From contig CM018035.1 of assembly GCA_008638375.1 (NCBI GenBank), positions 32,534,807 through 32,598,806 on the forward strand: 64,000 bases of DNA, given 5' to 3'. This DNA is from Nyssa sinensis (lineage: Eukaryota; Streptophyta; Magnoliopsida; Cornales; Nyssaceae). The position numbers and the translations under genes were made by a program. Position 1 is the first letter of the stretch. Each line of letters begins with the position of its first letter. Positions 23,501 to 35,700 of this stretch are shown piece after piece. The notes beneath the pieces are model-generated. The model worked only from the letters and a program-made list of their open reading frames with translations, was not told where the DNA came from and did no database searches.

Positions 23501-26500
23501 AATCATTTAGTGTTCACCCGTCATTCCTCTTCAGGAATCATTATATTGATAGTTTATGTGGATGACATTATCATAAGTGGAAGTGACTCAGCAGGTTTAG
23601 CTAGTTTGAAGCTTCATTTGAGTAAGTAGTTCCACACCAAAGATTTGTATTTGCTTCGCTATTTTCTTGGGATTGAAGTTGCTCGATCCAAGGAAGGTAT
23701 AAGCTTGTGTCAATGGAAGTATGTCTTGGACTTACTTTCTGAGACTAGTACTCTTGGGACTCGACTTGTTGATACTCCAATGGATTCTACTATAAAATTA
23801 GATGCTGACAACGAGAAGTTTGAGGATACGGGGCGGTATAGGAGGTTAGTAGGCAAGTTAATTTATCTCACCGTGACACCCAAATATTACTTATGCTGTT
23901 GGAGTAGTAAGTTAATTTATGCATGCTCCTCGTAGGCCTCATTGGGAGGCTGTTTGTTGCATTCTTCAGGTACCTCAAGGGACCACTAGGAAGGGGATTA
24001 TTATATAGGTCATCATTTGTTTTATCAATTGTTGGATTTTCTGATGCTGATTGGGCAGGCAACCATAGTGATCGACTGTCTACTTCGGGATATTGCACGT
24101 TCGTTGGTGGTAATCTTGTTACGTGGCATAGTAAAAAATAGAATGTGGTAGCACACTCTAGTGCCGAGGCAGAATATCGTGCTATGGCTCATACTGCGTG
24201 TGAGATGCTGTGGGTTAGGTCCCTACTTCGTGATATAGGTGTTGATGTGTCATCTCCTATGTCAATGTATTGCGATAACCAACAACTATCTTCATTGCTA
24301 GTAATTCAGTATTTCATGAACATACCAAACACATTGAGGTTAACTATCACTTTATTCGAGATCTAATCATGAAGAAGCAGATTGTCACCCTTTATGTTCA
24401 GTTTGGTGCTTAACTGAGTGATATTTTTACGAAGTCTTTGGCTTGGTCTACCTTCAAGAGTTTGCGTTCCAAGCTAGGCATATTTGACCTATATGCTCTA
24501 GCTTGAGGCGGAGTGTTTGAGTTCTTATTTTTTTAGGCTTGTTTATTAAGTCCTTATGCTACTCTAGTAAGGATAATATTGTAATATTCATGTTTTTCTT
24601 TACATAATATAAACAACTTGTGATGTGTAGACCAAAGACACACAACCAACACTTATGTTATTTCTCTCTTCTCTCTATTCTCTCTTTCGTACAAACCCTA
24701 ATTCGATTTAACTAAGCCTTCAACAATATCCATTGATTCAGTACAGTGCAAACTAGTGTGGTCAGTGTGAAGTGTACTAATGCTTCAGTGGATCTATCCT
24801 GACCAAGGTTTTAAATAACAGCCGTTACGTATTGGTTTTTTGACCCTTCGATACCGTTACAGGCCGATAAATCGGTCTGATTAAAATTTATTGTCGGCCG
24901 ATACCATTACGTATCGGCCGTTACGTTTTGAGTTTTTTTTTTCTTCAAATTTTTAATTTTTTAATTTTAATTTATTTTGCAGAATTCTTATGATTTCTAT
25001 TTTTATAAGCTTTATATACAAGAGAGATTCTTAATAAAATAATCCAACATTTTGGAAAGGGTTACCAAAACATTCGGGTCAATACGACCTCGAAGAGGCC
25101 TTTTGGCCTTAAAAGTTTTTTAAATATTTTTTATTCCATAACTAATTAGACTAAATTGATTTCATGCTTATAATCATTTTTTTGTTTTTATTTATATTAC
25201 TTGTAATGTTATTCAAATTAAATAATACTTCTTATTAGTTTAACTTAAAAAAATTCATATAAAATATCTTCTTAGGTGTTATTTAAAATAAGAATATTTT
25301 TTTAGTAGTTTGAAAATTGAAAAATAATAGTAAAAAATATTAAAATGTGATACATTGTAGTCATGATATGCGTATGAGTGATTTCTAAGAGATTTGTTAG
25401 TGTTTGAAAAAAATTTACGGTTGTTGTAGTTTCTGATTCCGGTTACTGGATGACCCGATACTTTCAATTCCATTACACTGCGACCACATCTCATATGGCC
25501 TTGACAGAGGCCTACTTCTATCCCACAAGGGAGCTGTGGAAGCTTATCTTTCTTGATTTCCACTCTTAACTATATAACCACAATTTTTTTCTTTCTTTCT
25601 GGGATACATAGGTATGCATGTCCAAGACCAAAACTTATCTTCAGCACTAGAGATTGTTTTCTCTATAAACTTGTTAACCAACTAATGTCATGTTACAGGA
25701 AGCAAATGAATCTTTTGAAAATATGATTTTTACTTCTCTTACAGAATCATATTGTTGTTCCTTTTTATTTTATGTTTAATTTATTTTGGTTTTAGCACTT
25801 AACTGAATCATACTATAACCAATTGCGCGGAGTACTTGCATGTTTTTTGCTTTGTTAGAGGACAAATTGTTGAACTTATCTTGAAAGTGGACATTACTAG
25901 CAGTATCTTGTGTTATTCTTTTTCCTGATATATTTTCCAACCTCTGATAGGGTGTTGATGTCCAACTAGGACTGGCAATTGATAGTACCAAAGCCACACT
26001 TGCAGTGAAACGAAGGCTTGCATGTGAGATGGTTAAATACTGGCAGCAGGTATTACTGCGTTACCTTTTCACCATTGTTTAAGGCCTGACCTAGGAATGA
26101 TGTATCATGAAGTCCTTTGGTTTTATAATCAATTTTCTCATCCCTCCATTGTAGTTTCCATTATCTTTTTATTTTATTTTATTTATGTTCCATGCATTGT
26201 GTGGACAATTTGATAATTCAGATATTGTATTTGTTTTATTGAAAGTTGTAACTTGGAGGTTTTGAGCACTCCAATACAGTATATGAGAATGATTAGCATT
26301 TTCTCCCCATCATCATCATCTTCTTCTTCTTGCATTTTGGGAGGATAAATACCAATTTTTGCTTCTTAATGTTAGTAGATGCGTGTGCAGCATCCTGGTC
26401 TAGCAAAATCATAAAAAACAATGAAGGAAGTGGGAAATACATCAAGAGTAGAGGGCTTCAGTTGATACCCACAGTTTGTTCCTTCTACATTTTTTTTTTT

Positions 26501-29500
26501 ATAACAACTCACTTGAGGATTTCCTTAAAGGGGCATCTGATCATTTGCAAGAAGAAGCTCACTCCTTCAGCCAGCATATGACCCTCAAAAGTTTTCAGTC
26601 ACCAACATATGGCCACCTCTTATGTTATAGAATCCTTCAAAGGTTTGGCATGATTCTCCATGGTCCTTTGACATCATTACTAAGTCAATTGTGAAGGAAG
26701 AGAAAGAATCAAACATCCAACTGCTCCCCCACTTACACAGTTGTGCCCTTGTATTCCATGGTTCATTGTTAGTTGTCTTTTTCAATGAGTCATCCCTGTC
26801 AGCTGCAATTTTGCAGTTTTCTCCTCTCTCTCCCTCTATCTCTCTATCCCCTCCCTTTTGTGTCATCCCAATTCTTTTCCACTCCAGCAGGATCTCTTTC
26901 AGATAAGCTTTGGATGTTGGCACTTGGCACTTCATGTGTACTGATTCTTCTAATTATATACATTCCAGATGCCCCCACCTTTGAATCTAAGTTTATAGGT
27001 GAACCGTGAATTGCAAGCACCGTCATTTTTGTGCCTTGGTAAGACTTGAGGAACTTGTATGAGAGTCAAAATGGATGTTGGGCCACTTGGGAAGTACAAC
27101 CCTCGAGATGCTTTCGCCAAATAAGTGAATAGTAGAATTAGGGAATTTTTTTTGTTGTAATCCAGATGTTAATGACATGTCCCTTGCATAATTCACTTGA
27201 AACTCTGGTGGCCTTGTGTCTCAACCTGTTCTTTATTCATATGCTCCTGTGTGCTTTCAAGTTAGGATAAAGCAATTTCTGTATTTCTCTTCTAGTCTTG
27301 AGTGATGTAGTCAGCTTAGTGTTCTGTTGTATGCAGTTCTTGCCCATTATCTTAGGTAATATCTAGTGGCCTTTGATGTGTTAAAACTAATTCTTGCTCA
27401 TGTTCTGTTGTTCTTCCTTTACGATAGCCTCTTTAGTGGATATTTTGAGTGACACGAGAATTGTGTAAGGTTTGGGGTGTTTCTTTATTTCTTTCTTTTT
27501 GCTTTTGATGTACATCTTTCATGTACATGGGCTCTGGCTTGCTTCCCTTTTGAGCATTTTCTGAATAAATTATTACTTATCAAAAAAGAATTTTATTAAA
27601 TGTTGTCTCAAGATTTCTATTATGTTTAGCAAAATTTCCCAATTGTTTGATCATTAATAACATTGCCTTCATATTTTCAAGAGAACGTTAAGTATTTTCT
27701 TTTGGTTTTCCATCTTTAGATGATCACTCAATGTGAGATCTAATTGTGAACTGAAAATCCTGAGCACGTCCCAATTAATTAATTTATGAATGTTGAGCCA
27801 ACGTAACCTATAAAGCTTCTGGGAACCTTCCAAAATTTAATATTTTGAAGGCAGGATTGGGCACAAAATTTCTGTCAATATGGATCCACAACACTCACCT
27901 AATACCTGGAGTCCAGTGATGAACTCCGAAGTTCAGCTCCTCCAAGTCCATTTGGTCAGTTGTTGTATTTACTATCCTAGTAGTTTTTTCCTTTACTTCA
28001 TGCTGCTGTTAGATGAGATAGTCTTTGTGTCTATTGTGGCAATATGGTCAACAATATTGTTGCTATAATAAAGCCAAGATTTGATACCGCCCTATGTTCC
28101 AATTGAAGAGTATGCTTTATGCGAGAATCCTCTTTTGGCGCATTTAAGCTTCTTTTTTTTTGGCAAGTAGGAGATCATGTTTAACTAGAGTTGAGATATC
28201 TTCAGTCTTTAGCTAACTGCTTCACTTATCAGACAATGAATCCTGTTAAGACCTGTAGAATGTGCTCTTGCATGTTCTTTGTTGCGAGCTTGTTAGTCAT
28301 CCTATGTTTAAACTTTAAAGTTGCCTTGTTTACCAACAAGTTAAAATAGGTTTAAAGAAGGGGGCTGTGCTCCTATTCCTTGAGCTCCCTTGGTGTAGTA
28401 TTTTCATGGACTTCATTGGGGGTTTGCCAAGATCTATGGATTCAAGTTGATCATAGTGGTGGTAGAAAATTTTGCCATGTATGATGCTTCTGCCCTTCCA
28501 CTAGCTTGTCAGCTATTTGAAGCATAGTTGTCAAATTGCCCAGGCGACCCTAGGCGATAGACCTAGTTTATTTCCTAGGCGATTGCCCAGACAAAAAGCA
28601 TGGTAAAAACGTACTTTAATCATTGTTTTAATTCATAATTTCATACAATCTATATTATTTATAAGAAATTAAATCAATAATGAGAACATTTTTATTCTTA
28701 CATAATTTTTTTTTTTTAAAAAAACATAGTAGCAACTATTTATTAATAATATTATTTGTGAAGCACCCTAACTATTTTACATGGATATGTGAAACAGTGA
28801 AAGTATTGGGGGGTTTCTAGTGGATATCATCAACGGTCCTGATGCATGCTTTATCAAGAAGTTTGGATAGTGTGGTTCCTAGATTACGCCCCCAAGAAAT
28901 TGTTGAAATTACAAAAACAGCCCCTGGGAAGCAAGTGTCTTTAGCCACTTCTGCTATATCTGAGGGCTAAAATTTAAAGGACCTTAAAGCCTGCATGAAT
29001 GGACAACCTGGAGATGTCTGACTATAATTCAAGGTTGACCTCTTAGCATCCCCTTCCTTCTTCCTCTTATTCTTTGGTGACCTCCAAAGATTGTTTTCCC
29101 ATTATACTGGGCCTCCAGCAGTTTGGCCCTTTTGGGTGTTTTGGCTTGTTTGCCATACCACACATTCTTTCTTGTAACATCTTCTAAGCTCCCAAGCACC
29201 GGTTGATTCTTTCCTATGAAGCACGGACACTCTATTTTGCCTCATGTATCCGTGTTAGACACGGACACTCTCGGGCACTTTCCGGACACGTGTCAGACAC
29301 GTGAAAAAAGAGTGTTTAATTTTTCTGAATTTTGGACACATCCCGGACACGCTGGGGACACTTTCGGGCACTTTCCGGACACGTGTCGGACACGCGAAAA
29401 AAGAGTGTCTAATTTTTCTGAATTTTGGACACATTGGGGACACGTTTTGGACACGTTTTTTGGAATGTTTCAAATTTTTTTGGGATTTTTTTCTCTTTTT

Positions 29501-29727
29501 CTCCTTTTCTTCTCCACTATATTTTTTATACACACAAATATATATAATAGTTAACAAATTTGTTTTGAAATTTGAATCATGAATGTTGATTATTAAATAA
29601 AATTCTTAAATTTTTATTCATTAACTTTCTTATTTTGATACATTAATAATATTTATGTGATTTGTGTATTTGTATGCCAATTTTCATCGAAATAATATTA
29701 AATTTTTATTATATTGGCATATAAAAA

Positions 29728-29765
<38 letters not shown>

Positions 29766-32700
29766 CGTGTCTTGTGTCCTACTTTTTTTAAAATGTCGTG
29801 TCTGTGTCGTGTCCATGTCTGTGTCCGTGTCCGTATCCGTATCCGTGCTTCTTAGATTCTTCCACTTGTCCCTTCATCAAAATCCCTTGTATAGAAATCA
29901 CTCACCCACTTCTGAGAAATGTGAGTAATAGCAAAAATTCGCTCTCCTCCAGGTCATTTGTCTTAGTGTGGCTAAAGAAAATGATCAAGTCTTCAGTTCC
30001 TTGATTATTTTTTCCACTTTCAATGTTTCTTTATGTTTGTGAATCCTGTCACCTTAGATGAGCACAAAATTTCTGCTTGACACTTTCTATCTTGGAAGTT
30101 TTATGTAGTTTCTTTTCTTTTCTTTTATTTATTTATTGGTGTGTGAACTTATGATGTTATTTTGAAGGCAACCACTGGTGCAATTTTCCACATGTAAGGT
30201 AGTTTCCTGGATTCCACAATTAGATGGATTATTTTGTCTAAAGCAATTTTTTTTTTGATATTATCTTTTGCTTTCTTTATGAATATAGTCCTCAAGTCGT
30301 ATATGGAGTTTGTTACTCTGGTTTATTCAGTATTTCATGTAAATTAGGCTGTGTTCTGCTTATTGTGTGTTAGGGACATAAGAAATGATGATTTTTCTTG
30401 TTCTAGCTGCACTAATTATTCACGAGAATTTCTCTTGGCTTCATAATATTAATTTATTTTCGTCGCATAATAGATAAAGTTTTTCTGATTGTCCACCATC
30501 GTCCTTGTGAATTATTTACCCATACCATCACATTTGCTTTGTCTTTGCTACTTGCTTTGTAGGCTCAAGATAACATTTTGAACCTTCCTTTGTCAAATGG
30601 TTGGGGAGAAAAGCATCTGCTCTTTGTAAAGTGGAAATACATTGAAGCCAAGGTATCTTTTGATTACTTCTTATGATCTCTTTATTGTTCCAGTCTTGTC
30701 ATCATTCAGTCTTTTTTCACTTATCAGCAATTTTCATATAAAGATGTTACTTTCATTTGTGTGTCTTGATACCAAGGCACCTATTGGATTCATTATCATT
30801 TTTGCACTCATTATCATTTTTGCAATGTTAGTAGATCCAGTTGTTTTGTTTTTTTGTATAGATGAGAATAATTCACTAAAAATGCCAAAGGAGCTGCAAC
30901 CATGTAGATTAGTCCAATTAATTCTCATTGTATCTATATGAAATTATTCGAGTCTCTAGGAAATGTTGAAAAATATGCAAGTTCTGTGTGTCTAGATGCA
31001 TCCATTTGTTGTGGTTTTGTTGAATAAACTCAAATAAAAGGCCCAGGATGCCATCACTATAGTCAATGTTTTGAAACCCAGACTGTTGAGCGAACCGGGA
31101 AAAAGACCGGGTCATGGGTTACTGGTTCAATTGTTGGGTCAACCGAAATCAAACCGTGACATCATAATTACGTCATAAATATATTTATTATTAATATTAA
31201 AATTATTAAAAATATAAATTTTTTAAAATAATATATAATAAATTATGTATGACAAAGGGAACAAAATCTGCAAGTTTATTAGATAATTTTTACAAACAGA
31301 AAAATTAAAAATTTTGTAATAAAATCAATAATAGAAGAATTATGATCAAACTCACGAACTATAATAGTTTCAATGGGAGATTGAATAAGTGCAAAAGGGT
31401 GCTTTCAACAATTAGCTACCCATGTTTTTCTAATTGAATGCAAGATTAAAAAAGTGAATGCACAAAATCTAATGAAATTGACTCCTCAAAACAATTTTAC
31501 TTGGTTGAAAAAAAGGTTAATGAAAAATGCAAACATATCACCCTTTACATCCCACATCGGATGTGAGACCCACATTCGAGAGATTATGTGCTTATAAAAA
31601 ACACGTTTAATTTTCATCTGTTTACGACCTCCCTGTTGTCCCACATCGGACAGGGAGTGAAAGGCTGAAAATACTAAAATCTTTAAAAGGCAGTCGCGTG
31701 GTGATTTGAGGCACAAAGCTACTTTACATTCATTGTAAAGCATGAGACTAGTTAAACTGATTAAAAAATTGAATGCACAAAACGGCTGATTTCATGACAG
31801 AATATTAGTTTTTGAACTGGATGGTTTTATTAAACCATTAATGGTTCAATCGAACTGTTGGTTCCACCGTGGGTCTAAATGGTTCTCCTTAAAAGAACGG
31901 TTTTAAGTAGCAAACGGTTTTGTGTTGTTAGACCTACAGGAACTTGGACTGGTCTTCAGTTTTTTCCAGATTGACCGGTCAATCTGGTTATTAAAACACT
32001 GACGATACTACAAATATTAAAATCTTTGATGTAGCAATAGGAATTGGATGAGAACTCCATTTGAGATAATGGATCAAAGTGTGAACTTATACCAGAACGT
32101 ACTGCTAGAGATGTGTTGGCATTACTGTTGGGGAATTGCTTTGTGATATTTATCAATATGTGTGATCAACACCTATTTGTATTTGGTAGATGTAATATCC
32201 TTCCACCTGAAGATAAAATAAAATAAAAAATATTATCGCTCTCTTTACAAGAACTGTAAAATACTTTTCTTTATTTTATTTAAGTAATCCTTTTTTCTCA
32301 ATATATTCAGAAGTTGGTTGATTGAACAGATAAATAATAAAGTTTTAATGGTGATTGACATTTATATTAATTATAGAAACTTTTAGGACGGCCAGATTTT
32401 ATGTAGTGGAACACATATTAATGTAATGGTGCTTATGATGAAAAATTGTCATGGGGTTATGCTTGTACATTTTACCCATTTCAGTCTTCTATTGTTTGTG
32501 TTTATTCTGATTATATTATTTTCATAATTTAGTTATATTGTTTGAAACATTGTTTAAGATATGGTCAATTATCCGCCATACCCTAGTTCTAAGTTGTATT
32601 GAAACTTATGCTATGCCCCGAGACTAAAACTACTAATATCTAGAATTGTGAATTCTCCAGAGTCTTCTCTTTAAGTATTGAAATAAAGATGCAATGCAAA

Positions 32701-35700
32701 AAATTGGAAATGCACTTTTATTACACCCGGATTGGCTTTCCATAAAGCAATTTAAGGGGGATTTTTTGCATATACTTTTTGGATGATTTATCAACAAATA
32801 AAAAGAGAAAATGAATAGCTCATGTCTAGATTCAGGTTTTCCTAGATGCTTTAACACCATTTTCACCTACTAAGTGCTAAGAGCCTTACACATTAACTGT
32901 CTGTTATCTTGGAGGGGTATTATTTATTTTTAGTGAATTACCCTTCAATAGACGGATCAATAATTCATCAGAATTCTCTTTTGATGAAGTTAGTAAAAAT
33001 ATTATTGTAGATTATTGAATTGTTCAGTTGTTAGTGTGAATGAAGTATGGATCAAAATAGTTTGGATTCTTTTTAATAGGAGCTATATCAGTGTCAAACA
33101 ACTTTTCAATGCTTTTGGACACATTTCAAGTGCATCACTGGTGCTAGAACCCCGTCTTCACCTAAAAATAGAAATATCAACGGAATAGATACGGGACATG
33201 GTGTTCCTGTCCTGGTGAATGAGGTATGGATCAAAGTAGTGTGGACACTCTTTAATAGGAGCCATGTCTGTGTACATTACTCTTCAATGCTTCTGGACAT
33301 ATTTCAAGTGCATCACCGGTGCCTAAAAAGCACAGATACGAATACTAGACATGAATATGAACCGACACATGAACATGACATTTCTAAAAAAAAATAAGAC
33401 ACTGATACATTAGGGACACGTTGAATATATATATATATATTTATATTTTTTATATGATCATATAATAAAATCGTAACATTCTTTCAATTAAAATTGGCAT
33501 AAAATAAAAGCACATAACACAAAAATATTATTAAAATATTAAAATAACAGTCATTAAATAAAAATTTAAAAACTTCTTCATTTAATCATCAACATTCATG
33601 ATTCATGTTCCAAAACAAATTTACTAACTACTACATAGAACATATAATAACTGACAAAAATAAGGGAGTAAACGAGGAAAAGAAAAAAGAAAAAGAAAGT
33701 GTCCCAAATGTTTAACGTGTCCATAATGTTTTCAGGACGTGTTCGAAACTTAGAAAAAATAAAAAGTTTTTTTTTGCTTGTCCGACATGGACACATGAGC
33801 CAAAATAGAATGTCTGTACTTCATACACTAGTGCTAGAACACCATCTTCACCTACAAATAGAAATGTCAATGGGGCTGGTTTGGGACGAGTTGTTCCCAT
33901 CTCGAAATGGCTGATGGTTATGTTTCAGATGTTGGGGGTGCGTGGGAGGGGGCTTGGGTTGGCCTTGGAAGGCCTGGTGTGACAAATACTGAAAATAAGA
34001 AGAAACATTGGTGCAAGGGTATAAGGGTTATTTTTTGCACAATTCAAATTTAATCCTGACATTCCCAAACATAGGATGGTATTATAACCCTCACTAAATA
34101 ATCTAGTCCCACTATTTCAAACACAAAATAAAATTTTACTACCACACTAATTAATCCTATCCTTCATTCCCTTCACTATTTATTCCCGGTATTAATTAGT
34201 CTGACTAATCCTGTCTGGTGGCCAAACGAGCCCATTGTGTATTTCAGGATCCGGAGACGGGGGAGAACGATTGGGCAATGGTAGGGCACATGGTGGTTTA
34301 TATCTACTTGAGACTACACATTCTTCATCAGTACAAGACTTGTCTCAGCAGGCATATCATGTTAATAACTCTCAGGCTGTCCAATAGTAATACAGTGACA
34401 TCGACGTTTGGGTCATCCCTCCTTTAGTGTTCTAGAGAGACTTAGTCCTTTTTTAGCTAAGGAGTGTACTAGAACCTCGTTTGTTTGTGATGCATGTGAA
34501 CTTGCTAAGCATAAATGAAGTTCTTATGCTAGTAATAATAATAAGAGCACTGCTCCTTTTTTGGTTATTCATTTTGATGTATGGGGCCTTCTCGAGTTGC
34601 TTCACTTTTTGGTTATAGATGGTTTGCTACTTTTATTGATTGCTACTCACGTGTCACATGAGTGTATCTTCTATGACACGAGTGAAGTTTTTTCTTTTTT
34701 TTACAACTTCCATAAGATGATTCGCACTCAATTTGATGCTACAATTCGTATACTTCGTAGTTACAATGGAACAAAATATAAGATACTGAATTCCTTTCTT
34801 ATTTGACCGAGAATGAAATTTTTCATCAAACTAGTTATATGAATACACCAACATAGAATGGTGAGGTAGAAAGGAAGAATCGTCATCTTCTCAAGGTCGC
34901 TCAGGCACTAATGTTCACTACTGGTGTTCCCACGTGTTTTTGGGGTGACGCAGTGTTGACAGCGACTTATCTCATCAATCATATGCCTTTATTGATTCTT
35001 GAGTTCAAACCACCTATTGAACAGCTGTAGGAAACCACTTCTCACTATCTTGTTCCTCCACGTATCTTTTGATGTGTATGTTATGTTCACGACCATCATT
35101 CCCTACAGGAGTAAGCTAGATCCCAAAGCACTGCGTTGTGTTTTCATTAGATACTCTGCTACTCAAAAGGATATAAATGTTATCATCCCCCGTCCAGGAA
35201 TGTGTTCATTAGTATAGATGTTACCTTTCATAAGTCAGAGGTGTATTATGATTCTTCCACACCATCTTTTGAGGAGGAGAAGTTTAGTAGTACTCAAGAG
35301 GAAGAGATAATGCTTACTCAGCTGACTTTGTTTTTCAGCCCCCCTTCTTCCTCTTGTTAGAGGGTATAATATTAAAGTTACACGGTCAATCTAGCTACGC
35401 GTGAGGGGGCGTGTTAGAAGATATAATATTAAAGTTACATTCTCTCTAACAACTTAAGCTTTTAGATCAGCGGATGCTTTAACGTGGTATTAGAGTAGAC
35501 AAAACGTCTTGTTTTCAAACCTCACCATCACCCTGATAATATGAATTGTCAAAGTGTTGGCTCAATCTGACCACACATGAGGGGGTATGTTACATGATAT
35601 AATATTAAAGTTACTCCCTCTCTATCAGCTTAAGTTTTTAGATGAGTTGGTGGTTTAACACTTCTCAAGTTCACCCTTCTTAGATTCAAGATCGCTTTCC

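Larger units (their letters stand above)
19447..24712 (+). mobile_element. Ty1/copia element 2, sense in BRO1 intron
   Basis: LTRs at 19447-19641 and 24514-24712 flank a full-length but broken gag-protease-integrase-RT-RNase H region of about 4.9 kb. The tRNA-Met primer site TGGTATCAGAGC is at 19642-19653 and a polypurine tract TTGAGGCGGAG precedes the 3' LTR. Direct flanks (ACTGC and TAAGC) do not form a clear target duplication. Numerous stops and frameshifts. Confidence 0.9.

Noticed and set aside
26585..26935. 116-codon minus-strand ORF in a BRO1 intron
   Set aside because: No recognised domain, no splice or promoter support, and overlapping open frames on the other strand.
27912..27935. 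GAACTCCGAAGTT match to the 5S rRNA internal promoter region, suggesting a Cassandra-type TRIM
   Set aside because: Only 13 bases match exactly; the expected neighbouring 5S blocks are weak and no short LTR pair is visible around it.
29216..29582. Overlapping ORFs of 93-112 codons on both strands
   Set aside because: They are produced by the CGGACACGTGTC tandem units of the M1 MITE.
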